Below are positions 47,737 to 57,627 of a stretch of 64,000 nt of DNA, one piece after another. Position 1 is the stretch's first letter. Each line of letters opens with the position of its first letter. The position numbers and the translations under genes were made by a program. The DNA lies in contig JBFLWP010000002.1 in assembly GCA_040757595.1 (NCBI GenBank), positions 167,832 to 231,831 on the forward strand, written 5' to 3'. The DNA is from Nitrospirota bacterium (GTDB lineage Bacteria > Nitrospirota > Nitrospiria > Nitrospirales > Nitrospiraceae). Below the pieces are notes generated by a model. That model had not been told where the DNA came from, searched no databases, and saw only the letters and a program-made list of their open reading frames with translations.

Positions 47737-48948
47737 TCAGCTCCCGCGGCCGGCCAGCGACACCGCCCGCATGCCGAGGGTCGTCTTGATCTCCGACACG
47801 ATGATCTCGGGCGGCATCGTCATGCCGCCGCACACGTGCGGGCCGGCGTGCACGCGATCGCTGTTGGGAACCGTGGCCCGGATTTCCTTGGCGAGCCAGC
47901 CGGTCACGTTGAACTCCGGCACGAAGATGTGTTCGGCGTGCTTCGTGGCCTCGCGGATCTCCTCGCCGGGCCAGGGCCGCAGCGTCTTGACCTTGACTAG
48001 GCCGGCCCGAACCCCCTCGTCCTCCAGCATTCGGATGGCTTCGCGGCCCTGCGAAACGGCCGTGCCGGAAGCCACGATCATGATGTCCGCGTCGGTGTTC
48101 TCCGCGTCGATCAGCCCGTCCAGCCAGGCGATCGTGTGCTTGCGCGAGCGCTCGACCGCCGCCCAGATCTCCTGCTGCCAGCTCGCGTGGGTCGCGTAGC
48201 TGATGTAGTTGCTCTTCATGATGAACGGGTCCCGCATCATCCGGACCGGCGGGCATTCCATGTCCATGCAGGGCACCGGGGAGCGGTAGGGATCGTAGGG
48301 CGGCAGGCACATGTCCGCGGGCGTGAGCTGGACCACGTCCTTCGTGTGGGTCACGAAGAACCCGTCGCAGCAGAGCGCCAGCGGCAGGTGCACGTCCGGC
48401 TCCTCCGACACCATGTAGCCCTTCAAGATCCAATCGAAGAAGTCCTGGGCCGTCTCCGCGTGCCAGACCAGCATGCCGGTGTTCATCAGATAGGAGATTT
48501 CCAGCGTGTCGGGCTGGATCGAGAGCGGGGAGTTGATGCCGCGGCAGGTCACGATCATCTGGATCGGGAGCCTGGCGCCGGCCCACATCGGGAAGTTCTC
48601 CATGGCCCGCATGGTGCCGGGTCCGGCCGTGGTCGTGAACACCCGCGCGCCGCCGAAGGCCGCGCCGGCGCACTGGGACATCACGGCGAACTCGCTCTCG
48701 CCGCGGAAGTAGTCGCCGATGTAGCCCTCCGCGAACAGCTCGCCGATCAGGGCCGCCGCCTCGCTCTGCGGGGTGATCGGGTAGGCGATCATGACGTCGC
48801 AGCTCGCCCGCCGGATCGCCTCCTTGATGACCTCGCTCCCGGTGTAGAACGACGGGGTGCGCGGCGCCTCGAACAGCATGCGCCGAGGGTCGGTGTAGGT
48901 CTGTCCCTTTTTATTCTGCGTCCCGATGAGGGATTTGGTCTCCGCCAT
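47737..48948 (-). CDS. porA: 2-oxoacid:ferredoxin oxidoreductase, alpha subunit
   Basis: The ATG at 48948 follows AAGGAGGCC and gives 403 residues. Typical features are YPITPQSEAAALIGELFAEG, FRGESEFAVMSQCAGAAFGGARVFTTTAGPGTMRAMENFPMWAG, and a C-terminal VKVKTLRPWPGEEIREA domain. The YPITP segment contacts TPP across the dimer. The alpha subunit, with beta, forms the catalytic heterodimer. The sequence is closer in feel to pyruvate than to 2-oxoglutarate enzymes, but this is not decisive, because Nitrospira use related five-subunit forms for both. Confidence 0.92.
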   Translation of the reverse strand: MAETKSLIGTQNKKGQTYTDPRRMLFEAPRTPSFYTGSEVIKEAIRRASCDVMIAYPITPQSEAAALIGELFAEGYIGDYFRGESEFAVMSQCAGAAFGGARVFTTTAGPGTMRAMENFPMWAGARLPIQMIVTCRGINSPLSIQPDTLEISYLMNTGMLVWHAETAQDFFDWILKGYMVSEEPDVHLPLALCCDGFFVTHTKDVVQLTPADMCLPPYDPYRSPVPCMDMECPPVRMMRDPFIMKSNYISYATHASWQQEIWAAVERSRKHTIAWLDGLIDAENTDADIMIVASGTAVSQGREAIRMLEDEGVRAGLVKVKTLRPWPGEEIREATKHAEHIFVPEFNVTGWLAKEIRATVPNSDRVHAGPHVCGGMTMPPEIIVSEIKTTLGMRAVSLAGRGS

Positions 48949-49020
48949 GGCCCCGGCCTCCTTGACTTGTTTCACGAGCCGCGCGGCACGCGGCTGCTGT
49001 GCTGTATGGTCCCGTCCCGC

Positions 49021-49656
49021 TCAGTGCGAGGCCTTCGCTTGTCCGGCCCCCGGGTTGAACTTCACGCTGCCTTTGAGCTTCTTCACGGTCTCGGCCAGCC
49101 GCATGATCTTTTCGTAGGTCGCGTCGCGGAACGACAGCATCGCGTCCTCGTGGCCCGCCTGCGCGCACATCGCGATCGTGTAACAGGCGGTCCCGCCGCG
49201 GATGATCTTGAGCGACAGGTTGGCCTGGTGGCAGTGCACGCCCACGAACATGCAGCAGTCGATCTTGTTGTGCCAGATCGTCAGGTTCGGATGGTTCGGA
49301 TTGATTTCGACCTCGGGGTTGATCTTGGGGTACTTGGGGCGGTAGTCCGGCATGGGGATCAGCATCGGCTTCTGCTGCGGCGTGACGCATTCCTTGATGG
49401 TCTCGTACAGGTGCCGGATGGCGGTCGCCTTCTTCGCCGCCTTCTCGTTCCAGGCCCACAGGACCAGCGGGCCCGGGAAGATCGTCGGCACCTTGGCCAG
49501 GAGGAACTGGCGGGCCGCTTCCTCCATCGCCTGCTCTTCCGGCACGATCACGCCGTGGATGTGGCCTTCTCCCGGATTCGGCAACCTAATGCCCATCGAG
49601 GCCGCCGCCGGCGGCAGGAAGTGCTCCGGGCCGGGCATGACGCGATACTGACTCAT
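49021..49656 (-). CDS. Epsilon-like subunit of a five-subunit 2-oxoacid:ferredoxin oxidoreductase
   Basis: The 211-residue protein is the first gene of the operon and is followed by the alpha gene after 72 bases. It has MPGPEHFLPPAAASMGIRLPNPGEGHIHGVIVPEEQA, GPLVLWAWNEKAAKKATAIRHLYE, and IWHNKIDCCMFVGVHCHQANLSLKIIRGGTACYTIAMCAQAGHEDAMLSFRD. Five-subunit enzymes of Hydrogenobacter and Nitrospira carry such an extra subunit of unknown mechanism, also annotated as a CO dehydrogenase beta-subunit family protein. The cluster of Cys/His residues around 130-160 could bind metal. The operon promoter is at 49890-49919. Confidence 0.8.
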   Translation of the reverse strand: MSQYRVMPGPEHFLPPAAASMGIRLPNPGEGHIHGVIVPEEQAMEEAARQFLLAKVPTIFPGPLVLWAWNEKAAKKATAIRHLYETIKECVTPQQKPMLIPMPDYRPKYPKINPEVEINPNHPNLTIWHNKIDCCMFVGVHCHQANLSLKIIRGGTACYTIAMCAQAGHEDAMLSFRDATYEKIMRLAETVKKLKGSVKFNPGAGQAKASH

Positions 49657-49889
49657 CCCTATCTGCTCCTCGGCCGTTTCTCTAACCCGGGTCTGGACGG
49701 CCGCTTCGAGGTGGATGTCGCCGCAATGGATTCAACCATGCGTACTCTATGCTTTTTCTCCCCCGCTCTGCAAGGCCGCAGAAGGCCCACACGTCCGCGC
49801 TTATGGGCTATAACCGCCGGACCCAATAGGCCTTTGGGACTAACCCGACAACGGGGCAATTATCGAATTCTCACGCCGACTTAAACGCA

Positions 49890-49919
49890 AGTATAGCGTC
49901 CATTCTTTCGGGTTGTCAA
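49890..49919 (-). promoter_or_regulatory. Promoter of the oxidoreductase operon
   Basis: On the minus strand TTGACA (49914-49919), 18 bases, TATACT (49890-49895). This is close to consensus and points to strong expression. A leader of roughly 230 bases precedes the first start codon at 49656; it holds small C/G-rich stem possibilities but no riboswitch I recognise. Confidence 0.8.
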
Positions 49920-50019
49920 CGAGGATGAGACGGCCCAGGCCGGTCGGACCGGCGGGACACCGGCCCGAGGGCACGAGGAGGGCCAAGGGGTTGGGCAGGG
50001 GGCCGGGAAAGGGGCCGAG

Positions 50020-51288
50020 TTAGGGCAGTTCCGCGCAGGCCTCCTCCGCCCCCAACGAGCAGGCCTGCTCGAAATCGTCTTTTGCCAGCCGGCCCTGCAG
50101 TTGGCGGCGGTAGAGCTTGGCCCGGAGGAGCAGCGCCTCCGCGTTGGCCGGCTCGACCCGGATCACGGCGCTCAGGTCGGTCAAGGCCCGGTCCAGGTTG
50201 CCCAACTCCGCATGGATCCGGCTCCGGAGCAGCCGCGCGTCTTTCTCGTGCACGATCCAGCTCTGCGGCGAGTCGTCCCGCAGCACCTGGTTGAGCGTGG
50301 CGAGAGCCTGCCGCCACTGCTTGGCGGCGACCTGCTTCTTGGCCATGGAGGCGGAGAGGACAATCAACCGTTCGCGGGCCACGTCGAAGAACGGGTCCAG
50401 CTCCAGGATGCTCTCATAGTCCCGCGCGGCCTCCTGCATCTTCTTCTGCCAGGTGTACGCGTCGCCGCGCCCCAAGAGCGCCCAGGTGCTGGTCGGATCC
50501 AGGGCCAGGGCCCGGTTGAAGTCCGCGATCGCGCGATCCACGTACTCGCCGAGCTGGGCTCGGGGGGCCCGCTTGGAGAAGGTGAGCGAGGCGATGCGCA
50601 GGTAGGTCTGGCCCCGGACGACGTAGGCGTCCACGTACTGTTCGTCGGCGGCGATGGCGCGGGTGGCCAGGTCGATCTTCTCGGGCAGGCTGGTCGTGCG
50701 GATCGCGGCCCGCTCCAGCTCCATCGCGGCCTGCCGGCTCTTCTGCTCCTTGGCCGGATCGGGTTTGGCTTCGGCCGCCGCCTTGAGCTGCTTGCGGAGG
50801 CTGTTGAGCTCGGTCTTGAGCTTGCTGTTCTCGGTCTGGAGCTGGCGGTGGTGGGAGGCCAACTGCTCGTCGGACGTGACCCGCTTCACGGCTTCAGCCA
50901 GCGCGTCCAGGTGGACCGTGGCCCGGATCCTGACGTAGAAGACGAGCCGGTCCTTCTCCAACGTCCGCCGCTTTTCCAGGATGTCGGTCTGGGTGATCGC
51001 GGCGGCGATCGTGCGGACGCCCAGGGAGTTGAGACGCGAGGTCGTCCCGTTGGCGCGGGTCTCGACGTCCTGGGAGACGGCCTCGACGTAGACCCCGGCT
51101 TCTTCGACCGCCTTGCGCTTGGCCCGCAGAAGGGCCGCCTCCTCGGCGCCGACCAGGGTGTCCGAGTCCCCCATGACGTAGGTCGCCTCGGCCTCGATCA
51201 CCTTGACGTTCTGGGCATAGAGGGGGGGCGCGAGCAGGGCGGCGCTGAGAAGCCAGACGGGGAGCGGAGGGGCCCTCATGCCTCTCAT
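50020..51288 (-). CDS. Exported TPR-repeat protein
   Basis: About 422 residues from the ATG at 51288 (51279 also possible), with a signal ending LYAQ. Residues 25-130 (VIEAEATYVMGDSDTLVGAEEAALLRAKRKAVEEAGVYVEA and following) resemble the LPP20/flagellar-assembly-like alpha-beta domain common in exported proteins. A coiled coil (about 145-180) follows, and then TPR-type helices to the end (YVDRAIADFNRALALDPTSTWALLGRGDAY, LDRALTDLSAVIRVEPANAEALLLRAKLY). The last repeat (DFEQACSLGAEEAC) is Sel1-like. It is probably a periplasmic scaffold; the pathway is unknown. Confidence 0.78.
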   Translation of the reverse strand: MRGMRAPPLPVWLLSAALLAPPLYAQNVKVIEAEATYVMGDSDTLVGAEEAALLRAKRKAVEEAGVYVEAVSQDVETRANGTTSRLNSLGVRTIAAAITQTDILEKRRTLEKDRLVFYVRIRATVHLDALAEAVKRVTSDEQLASHHRQLQTENSKLKTELNSLRKQLKAAAEAKPDPAKEQKSRQAAMELERAAIRTTSLPEKIDLATRAIAADEQYVDAYVVRGQTYLRIASLTFSKRAPRAQLGEYVDRAIADFNRALALDPTSTWALLGRGDAYTWQKKMQEAARDYESILELDPFFDVARERLIVLSASMAKKQVAAKQWRQALATLNQVLRDDSPQSWIVHEKDARLLRSRIHAELGNLDRALTDLSAVIRVEPANAEALLLRAKLYRRQLQGRLAKDDFEQACSLGAEEACAELP

Positions 51289-51351
51289 GATAGCGCCGGA
51301 GGCGGACCGGGGCAACGATCGGCCCGCTCTCGGCGCGGGCCAGGCGGGGGC

Positions 51352-51633
51352 CTACTCCTGGGGCTTGGGGAGGACCTGCATGAAGGGGTGGACCTCGTAG
51401 CGCGCGAAGACGCCGTGGACCACGTAGGGGTCCCCCTTGGCGAAGGCCTCCGCGTCTTCCAGCGAGTCCGCCTCAATGACGATGAGGCTGCCGGCCTTGT
51501 CGGTCAGCGGCCCGGCCAGCACGACCCGTCCCTGGGCGTCGAGCGCCTCCATGCGGGCGAGGTGTGCGGGCCGGTGGGTCTTGCGCAGCTCGGCCCCCCG
51601 GGGCCCGTCGAAACCGAGGATCACGAATTTCAT
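51352..51633 (-). CDS. YCII-family protein
   Basis: The 93-residue protein fits the YciI-like family: MKFVILGFDGP, LRKTHRPAHLARMEALDAQGRVVLAGPLTD (the conserved R-x-x-H-x-x-x-L pattern), GSLIVIEADSLEDAEAFAKGDPYVVHGVFARYEVHPF. The H and D residues forming the putative active site are kept. Members are small dimeric ferredoxin-like folds, some with dehydrochlorinase-type activity; here the function is unknown. It is the middle of three minus-strand small genes. Confidence 0.92.
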   Translation of the reverse strand: MKFVILGFDGPRGAELRKTHRPAHLARMEALDAQGRVVLAGPLTDKAGSLIVIEADSLEDAEAFAKGDPYVVHGVFARYEVHPFMQVLPKPQE

Positions 51634-51679
51634 GAGAAGCCGTGTCCGGTCCGGAACGGACCGATCGGAAGCCGCGGGC

Positions 51680-52093
51680 CTATTCCTCGAACTGCGGCAG
51701 ACGTTGGCGGCCGGTGTACCCGTTGTTGACCTCGTGCCACCACCGGATCTCCGTCTCGCCCAGTTTCCAGCAGAGGTAGACGATTCGGCCGTCCAGCATG
51801 TGCGGGAAATCGCAGAGCCCGATGTCCAGGTCCTTGACGAGCACGCCCGTCTCCTGGATCGTCTGCAGATTGTCGCTGATCTGCTCCAGGGCTCCGATGT
51901 AGTGGATGCCGGCGAAGCTCCCGCCGCCGAGGTGGGCCTTCGCGGCCGCTTTGCCGATCTCGGCCTTCGTGCGGAGCAGCACTTCCCGCGCCTGTTTCAC
52001 GCAGGACAGGTGCTCCTGCAGCTGGGGAATCAGCCGGTTGGCCTCGGCGAGGGTGAAGAGGCGCTCGACGTTCTGCTCTTCCGGCTGGCCCAT
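51680..52093 (-). CDS. DUF2203 family protein
   Basis: The ATG at 52093 gives 137 residues; a GTG at 52111 is possible. The family pattern is clear: RLFTLAEANRLIPQLQEHL, coiled middle helices, NLQTIQETGVLVKDLDIGLCDFPHMLDGRIVYLCWKLGETEIRWWHEVNNGYTGRQRL, with the strongly conserved G-L-x-D-F-P and W-x-x-G-E. The function is unknown. It lies 46 bases upstream of the YCII gene and diverges from the rho promoter region. Confidence 0.9.
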   Translation of the reverse strand: MGQPEEQNVERLFTLAEANRLIPQLQEHLSCVKQAREVLLRTKAEIGKAAAKAHLGGGSFAGIHYIGALEQISDNLQTIQETGVLVKDLDIGLCDFPHMLDGRIVYLCWKLGETEIRWWHEVNNGYTGRQRLPQFEE

Positions 52094-52206
52094 GGGGCGA
52101 TTCTTTAACACAAACGGGACCGTCGCGCAACGGGCGGGAGACCGGCCTGTCCCCTGGGGCGAGCGGCTGTGCCGCGGCCTGCGCCGGGCGAAATAAACTT
52201 AGGGTA

Positions 52207-52236
52207 TTGACAAGCGTGCGGATCACCGATTAGTAT
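52207..52236 (+). promoter_or_regulatory. Promoter of rho
   Basis: TTGACA (52207-52212), 18 bases, TAGTAT (52231-52236). The start codon of rho is more than 300 bases downstream, so the mRNA has a long leader (about 52243-52567) that may serve autoregulation. I see no other gene in it. Confidence 0.7.
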
Positions 52237-52567
52237 GGGGCACGATCCAGCTTCCCGAAAAAACAACCGGATACGCTTCCACCTCTATATCGCTTCCCGG
52301 GGCTGATCTCGAACCAAGACAGTTTGTGTGAGCAGGCGGTCGGCGGATTGTGGCGCGTGCCGCCACCTGTGGGGGAGCCACCGACTTCACATGGAGACCC
52401 AGGTCATCGACATCGTCGTCCCTCGCGGGCCGCTCTCTCCGCATATCGGCCAACATCTTCGTCCATAGTCAATCCATGCCGGTGATCTTGTCGCGTCGTG
52501 TCATGACCCGGGGCCCTGTGCGGCCCTTGTAGTCAGGGACGTTACGTTCATGTTAAGGGAGAAGACC

Positions 52568-53818
52568 ATGTATCTTGCCGAGTTGAAGCAGAAGAGCATT
52601 GCGGATCTGAACGAGGTGGCGCGCGAGCTGAAGATCGAGGGGGCGGCCAACCTGCGCAAGCAGGAGCTGATCTTCGCGATCCTCCAGGCTCAGACGGAGA
52701 AGAACGGCGTCATCTTCGGCGAAGGGGTGCTGGAGACCCTGCCCGACGGGTTCGGGTTCCTGCGTGCCCCGGACTCGAACTACCTGCCGGGTCCGGACGA
52801 CATCTACATTTCGCCCTCGCAGATCCGGCGGTTCAACCTGCGGACCGGCGACATCGTGTCGGGCCAGATCCGTCCTCCGAAGGAGAGCGAGCGATACTTC
52901 GCGCTGCTCAAGGTCGAGAAGGTCAACCTTGAGGACCCCGAAGTCGCCCGCGACAAGATCCTCTTCGACAACCTCACGCCGTTGTACCCGGAGGAGCGGA
53001 TCAACCTGGAGTTCGACCAGGAGGAATATTGCACGCGGGTCATGGACCTGATCACCCCGATCGGCAAGGGACAGCGGGGACTCATCGTGGCGGCCCCTCG
53101 CACCGGCAAGACCATGATGCTGCAGGCCATCGCGCGGGCCATCCTCAAGAACCATTCCGAGATCGTGCTGATCGTGCTCCTCATCGACGAGCGGCCGGAG
53201 GAGGTGACCGACTGGCAGCGGCAGGTCAAGGCGGCCGAGGTCATCAGCTCCACGTTCGACGAGCCGGCCCAGCGCCACGCGCAGGTGGCCGAGATGGTCC
53301 TGGAGAAGGCCAAGCGGCTCGTCGAGCACAAACGCGACGTCGTGATCCTGCTGGACAGCATCACGCGGCTGGCCCGGGCGTACAACACGATCGCCCCCCC
53401 GAGTGGCAAGGTCCTCTCCGGCGGGTTGGACTCCAACGCGCTCCAGCGGCCGAAGCGGTTCTTCGGCGCGGCCCGCAACATCGAGAACGGCGGGAGCCTG
53501 ACGATCATGGCCACGGCGCTCGTGGACACCGGCAGCCGCATGGACGACGTGATCTTCGAGGAGTTCAAGGGGACCGGCAACATGGAGGTGCACCTGGATC
53601 GCCGGCTGGCCGACAAGCGGATCTTCCCCGCCATCGACATCAGCCTGTCCGGAACCCGCAAGGAGGAGCTGCTGGTGGACCGGGACCGGCTGAACAAGAT
53701 GTGGATCCTGCGGAAGGTCCTGAGCCCCCTCGGCACCGTGGAGGCGATGGAGTTCCTGATGGACAAGATCGGGGGAACCAAGACCAACCAGGAGTTCCTC
53801 CAGTCCATGAACCGGTAG
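52568..53818 (+). CDS. rho: Transcription termination factor Rho
   Basis: The ATG at 52568 follows AAGGGAGAAG and gives 416 residues, standard for Rho. The N-terminal domain ([25 protein letters not shown]), the cold-shock-like RNA-binding domain ([30 protein letters not shown]), the Walker A (APRTGKTMM), Walker B ([16 protein letters not shown]), the Q-loop region and the C-terminal [10 protein letters not shown] are intact. Rho is a hexameric RNA helicase that ends transcription. There is no insertion domain. It is followed by rpmE after a short spacer, a common gene pair. Confidence 0.98.
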   Translation: MYLAELKQKSIADLNEVARELKIEGAANLRKQELIFAILQAQTEKNGVIFGEGVLETLPDGFGFLRAPDSNYLPGPDDIYISPSQIRRFNLRTGDIVSGQIRPPKESERYFALLKVEKVNLEDPEVARDKILFDNLTPLYPEERINLEFDQEEYCTRVMDLITPIGKGQRGLIVAAPRTGKTMMLQAIARAILKNHSEIVLIVLLIDERPEEVTDWQRQVKAAEVISSTFDEPAQRHAQVAEMVLEKAKRLVEHKRDVVILLDSITRLARAYNTIAPPSGKVLSGGLDSNALQRPKRFFGAARNIENGGSLTIMATALVDTGSRMDDVIFEEFKGTGNMEVHLDRRLADKRIFPAIDISLSGTRKEELLVDRDRLNKMWILRKVLSPLGTVEAMEFLMDKIGGTKTNQEFLQSMNR

Positions 53819-53882
53819 GCTTCGCGCAGTTGTGGGCGAAATTAAAAACTGACAACTGAAAACCTTAACGCTTGGAGTCGTC

Positions 53883-54089
53883 ATGAAGAGCGGCATTCAT
53901 CCGGAGTACGTCGAGGCCACCGTCAGTTGCGCCTGCGGGGCCCGGTTCAAGACCCGTTCGACCGTGGGAGACCTCAAGGTGGACATCTGCTCGCACTGTC
54001 ACCCGTTCTTCACGGGGACGCAGAAGATCGTGGACACCGAAGGGCGTGTGGAACGGTTCAAAAAGAAGTACACGGCCAAGAAGAAGTAG
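53883..54089 (+). CDS. rpmE: Ribosomal protein L31
   Basis: The 68-residue protein begins [26 protein letters not shown] and has [28 protein letters not shown], the typical L31 pattern. It keeps the zinc-binding Cys residues (CAC and CSHC), so it is the zinc-containing form, not the zinc-free paralogue used under zinc starvation. The gene lies 64 bases behind rho and ends before an intrinsic terminator. Confidence 0.98.
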   Translation: MKSGIHPEYVEATVSCACGARFKTRSTVGDLKVDICSHCHPFFTGTQKIVDTEGRVERFKKKYTAKKK

Positions 54090-54125
54090 CCCGCGACCGG
54101 ACTGGATCGGTTAGCTTCAAAAGAT

Positions 54126-54154
54126 CCTGCCTCGAGGAGGGGCAGGGTTTTTTG
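54126..54154 (+). terminator. Intrinsic terminator after rpmE
   Basis: CCTGCC pairs with GGCAGG around a short loop, followed by GTTTTTTG, about 40 bases after the rpmE stop. Confidence 0.8.
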
Positions 54155-54212
54155 TTTGTGGGGCCGGCGAGGCGCGCGCGGGCTGCCGCGACGCGCAGGG
54201 GAAGAGGGACTC

Positions 54213-55319
54213 ATGGCGGGGACGGACATCGCTGAATCAGGCATGGCGGCGCTGCTCCCCAAGTGGGAGGGCGTCGTCCGGCGCTACGAGGAGTTGACCC
54301 GTCAGCTCACGGACCCGTCCGTCCTCAGCCAGCCGCCCCTCATCCACAGGCTCAACAAGGAGCGGACCGAGATCGAGGAGCTGGCCCAGCTTTTCGAGGT
54401 CTACCAGGGACTGCTCAAGCAACTGGCCGAGGCGTCCCAGTTGCTCCAGGACTCCGGGACGGACCAGGAACTGCAGCGGCTGGCGGCGGACGAGGTGCGC
54501 AGCCTGAAGGAGCGCCGGCGGGAAGTCGAGGAGCGGGCCAAGGAGCTGCTCGTCCCGAAGGACCCGCGCGACGACAAGAACACGTTCGTGGAGATCCGGG
54601 CCGGGACGGGCGGGGACGAGGCCGCCCTCTTCGCCGGGGACCTCTTCCGGATGTACGTGAAGTACGCCGAGCGGAAGCGTCTGCGGGTCGAGGTGATGGA
54701 AGCGAGCGAGACCGGCATCGGCGGCTACAAAGAAATCGTCCTGCTGGTCGAGGGCAAGGGCGCCTACAGCCACTTCAAGCACGAGAGCGGCGTGCACCGG
54801 GTGCAGCGCATCCCGGCCACCGAGGCCAGCGGGCGCATCCACACCTCCACCGTGACCGTGGCGGTCATGCCTGAGGTGGACGAGGTGGACGTGCAGATCG
54901 ACCCCAAGGACCTCAAGATCGACACCTTCTGCTCGTCCGGGCCGGGGGGCCAGGGGGTGAACACGACCTATTCGGCGGTGCGGATCACCCACGTTCCCAC
55001 GGGGGTGGTCGTGAGCTGCCAGGACGAGCGGTCCCAGCTGAAGAACCGGAACAAGGCCATGCGTACGCTGCGGGCGCGGATCGTGGAAGCGGAACGGGCG
55101 AAGCAGGAGGCGGAGATCGCCCAGAGCCGGAAGGCGCAGGTGGGTACCGGCGAACGGAGCGAGAAGGTCCGCACCTACAACTTCCCGCAGAACCGCGTGA
55201 CCGACCACCGGGTCGGGCTCACGCTGCACAAGCTGGATCAGGTGTTGGCCGGCGATCTGGACGAGATCGTGGAGGCGCTGCGCGCGGACCAGGCCAAGGC
55301 CCTGGCGATGGAGGCGTGA
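54213..55319 (+). CDS. prfA: Peptide chain release factor 1
   Basis: From the ATG at 54213 (behind AGAGGGACTC) the protein has 368 residues; an ATG at 54243 is also possible. The GGQ catalytic motif is present in [12 protein letters not shown], preceded by [20 protein letters not shown] and [22 protein letters not shown]. The stop-codon-reading region and the C-terminal [22 protein letters not shown] are intact, as in RF1. It releases peptides at UAA and UAG. The stop overlaps the start of prmC (TGATG), which methylates the GGQ glutamine, so the pair is functionally coupled. Confidence 0.97.
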   Translation: MAGTDIAESGMAALLPKWEGVVRRYEELTRQLTDPSVLSQPPLIHRLNKERTEIEELAQLFEVYQGLLKQLAEASQLLQDSGTDQELQRLAADEVRSLKERRREVEERAKELLVPKDPRDDKNTFVEIRAGTGGDEAALFAGDLFRMYVKYAERKRLRVEVMEASETGIGGYKEIVLLVEGKGAYSHFKHESGVHRVQRIPATEASGRIHTSTVTVAVMPEVDEVDVQIDPKDLKIDTFCSSGPGGQGVNTTYSAVRITHVPTGVVVSCQDERSQLKNRNKAMRTLRARIVEAERAKQEAEIAQSRKAQVGTGERSEKVRTYNFPQNRVTDHRVGLTLHKLDQVLAGDLDEIVEALRADQAKALAMEA

Positions 55320-56215
55320 TGGAGGCCCTGGCTTCGTCCACCCGGGACACCACCCTTGCGGATCTGCTCCGGCGGGGACGAGCCCTGCTGGCCGAAGCCG
55401 GGATCGAGCAGGCGGACCGGGAGGCGGGCTGGCTCGTGGAGGGGGCGCTGGGGCTCTCCCGGCTCACGCTCCACCTCGAGGGGCCCCGTCTTGTCTCCCC
55501 GGAGGAGCAGCGGCTGGCCTCCGAGCGTTTTGCGCGGCGCGCCGCGCGGGAACCGCTCCAGTACGTCCTCGGCACGCAGGAGTTTTGCGGTCGCGAGTTC
55601 GAGGTGGGGCCGGCGGTCCTGATCCCGCGGCCGGAGACGGAGGGGCTGGTCGAGGAAGCGCGCCGGCGGTGCGCGGAAGTCCCGCAGCCGCTCGTCGCGG
55701 ACGTCGGCACGGGGTCTGGCTGCATCGCGGTGGCCCTCGCGCACGCGCTTACCCAGGCCGTCCTGTACGCGACCGACGTCTCCGAAGCGGCCCTCGAGAC
55801 GGCCAGGCGGAACGTCCGGCGGCACGGGGTCGGCGAGCGGGTACGGCTGCTGGCCGGCGATCTGTGCGAGCCGCTGCGCCGGCTGGGCCTGGGCGGGAGG
55901 CTGCACGCGATCGTCTCGAACCCGCCCTATGTCCCGACCGCCGAGCTGGCTTCGTTGCAGCCGGAGGTGCGGGACCATGAGCCGAGGCTGGCGCTGGACG
56001 GAGGGCCGGACGGGTTGGCCTTCCACCGGACGCTCCTCCGGGAGGCGCCGGAGCTGTTGGTTCCGGGGGGATGGCTGCTGCTGGAAGTGGGCCAGGGGCA
56101 GGCCGATTTGATCCGCGAGACGGCCAGGGAGCTGGACGGCTACGGGGAACCTCACATCGCGAAGGACGCGGCCGGCATCGAACGGATTGTCTCCCTCAGA
56201 AAACGTGATGGGTGA
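55319..56215 (+). CDS. prmC: Release factor glutamine methyltransferase
   Basis: The ATG at 55319 overlaps the prfA stop and gives 298 residues. The SAM-binding motif (VADVGTGSGCIAVALAHA), the substrate motif NPPY (IVSNPPYVPT) and RPETEGLVEEA are present. The N-terminal helical domain (ALLAEAGIEQADREAGWLVEGALGL) is usual. PrmC methylates the glutamine of the GGQ motif in RF1/RF2, enhancing termination. It is followed by a word-repeat spacer before murA. Confidence 0.97.
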   Translation: MEALASSTRDTTLADLLRRGRALLAEAGIEQADREAGWLVEGALGLSRLTLHLEGPRLVSPEEQRLASERFARRAAREPLQYVLGTQEFCGREFEVGPAVLIPRPETEGLVEEARRRCAEVPQPLVADVGTGSGCIAVALAHALTQAVLYATDVSEAALETARRNVRRHGVGERVRLLAGDLCEPLRRLGLGGRLHAIVSNPPYVPTAELASLQPEVRDHEPRLALDGGPDGLAFHRTLLREAPELLVPGGWLLLEVGQGQADLIRETARELDGYGEPHIAKDAAGIERIVSLRKRDG

Positions 56216-56340
56216 CGCGTGATGCGTGATGAGTTACAGAGAGAATGGATTCCGGGCGAGCGTATTCGTTGTCTGTCACTCGTCACGCGTCACCGGGGAC
56301 CCGTTGCTCCGGGAATGCAACGGGTGCCCCGCGTCACGGT
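56205..56340. repeat. Operon-spacer word-repeat hairpin
   Basis: GTGATGGGTGACGCGTGATG on the left and CACTCGTCACGCGTCACC on the right form an inverted repeat that starts at the prmC end and reaches almost to the murA start. Confidence 0.6.
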
Positions 56341-56346
56341 CTTGTG

Positions 56347-57627
56347 ATGGATCGAATCATCATCACAGGGGGCAAGCGGCTGGATGGGAGCGTCCGGGTC
56401 AGCGGGGCCAAGAACGCCGCCCTGCCGATCCTCGCCTCCACGATCCTGGGCGGCGGGGACTGTCTGCTCACGAACGTGCCGCGCGTCGTGGACGTGACGA
56501 CCATGGGCAAGCTGCTCGGCATCTTGGGCGCCTCGGTCAAGGCCGAAGGGAGCCGGATGGCCGTCAATGCGGAGCGGCTGCACTCGACCGAAGCCCCCTA
56601 TGAGCTGGTCAAGACCATGAGGGCCTCGGTGCTGGTGCTGGGGCCGCTGCTCGCACGCTGGGGAGAGGCGACGGTTTCCCTGCCGGGCGGGTGCGCGATC
56701 GGGACCAGGCCGGTGAACCTGCACCTGGCCGGCTTCGCCAAGATGGGCGCCGAGATCGCGATCGAGCACGGGTACATCCACGCGAAGGCCAAGCGTCTGC
56801 GCGGGGCGCGCATCTACCTGGACATCCCGACCGTCACCGGCACCGAGAACCTGTTGATGGCCGCCTGCCTGGCCGAGGGGACCACGGTGATCGAAAACGC
56901 GGCGAGGGAGCCGGAGATCGGCGACCTGGCCTCGTTCCTCGTCAAGCGGGGCGCCAGGATTGTCGGGGCCGGGACCGACCTCATCACGGTGGAGGGGGTG
57001 CCCCGCCTGTCCGCGGCCGACCACGAGGTCGTCCCGGACCGGATCGAGACCGGGACCTTCCTCACGGCCGGCGCGATCGCCGGCGGGGACATCTGCGTCG
57101 AGGGCTGCCGGCCGCGGCACCTGGAGGCGGTGCTCGTGAAGCTGCGCGAGGTCGGGGCCGAAGCGATCGAGGGCAAGGAGAGCGTGCGGCTGAAGGCCCC
57201 CCGACGGCCGAGGGGGGTGGACGTCAAGACCTTCGCCTACCCGGGCTTCGCGACGGACATGCAGGCGCAGTTCATGGCGCTCATGTGCGTGGCCGAGGGG
57301 ACGAGCGTCATCACGGAGACGGTGTTCGAGAGCCGGTTCATGCACGTGCCCGAGTTCCGGCGCATGGGGGCCGACATCAAGGTGGAGGGGAGCCACGCGG
57401 TGGTCAACGGGGTCCAGAAGCTGGCCGGCGCGCCGGTCATGGCCTCGGACCTCCGGGCCAGCGCGGGCCTCATCGTGGCGGGGCTGGCGGCGGAGGGGGA
57501 GACCGTGGTGTCGCGGGTCTATCACCTGGATCGGGGCTACGAGCGGATCGAGGAGAAGCTCGGCGGGCTGGGGGCCGACATCCGCCGGGTGAAGGGAGGG
57601 GTCGTGGAGGCTCGCGCCGAGTCATGA
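56347..57627 (+). CDS. murA: UDP-N-acetylglucosamine 1-carboxyvinyltransferase
   Basis: The ATG at 56347 begins [31 protein letters not shown] and gives 426 residues, the standard length. The catalytic Cys is present in [14 protein letters not shown], so the enzyme should be fosfomycin-sensitive. The family blocks [33 protein letters not shown] and [17 protein letters not shown] are intact. MurA starts peptidoglycan precursor synthesis from UDP-GlcNAc and PEP. Its stop overlaps the hisG start (ATGA), so it heads the histidine operon. Confidence 0.98.
   Translation: MDRIIITGGKRLDGSVRVSGAKNAALPILASTILGGGDCLLTNVPRVVDVTTMGKLLGILGASVKAEGSRMAVNAERLHSTEAPYELVKTMRASVLVLGPLLARWGEATVSLPGGCAIGTRPVNLHLAGFAKMGAEIAIEHGYIHAKAKRLRGARIYLDIPTVTGTENLLMAACLAEGTTVIENAAREPEIGDLASFLVKRGARIVGAGTDLITVEGVPRLSAADHEVVPDRIETGTFLTAGAIAGGDICVEGCRPRHLEAVLVKLREVGAEAIEGKESVRLKAPRRPRGVDVKTFAYPGFATDMQAQFMALMCVAEGTSVITETVFESRFMHVPEFRRMGADIKVEGSHAVVNGVQKLAGAPVMASDLRASAGLIVAGLAAEGETVVSRVYHLDRGYERIEEKLGGLGADIRRVKGGVVEARAES

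Noticed and set aside
49657..49883. Riboswitch (TPP or similar) in the leader of the oxidoreductase operon
   Set aside because: The leader lacks the conserved TPP or cobalamin boxes; only generic stems are possible.
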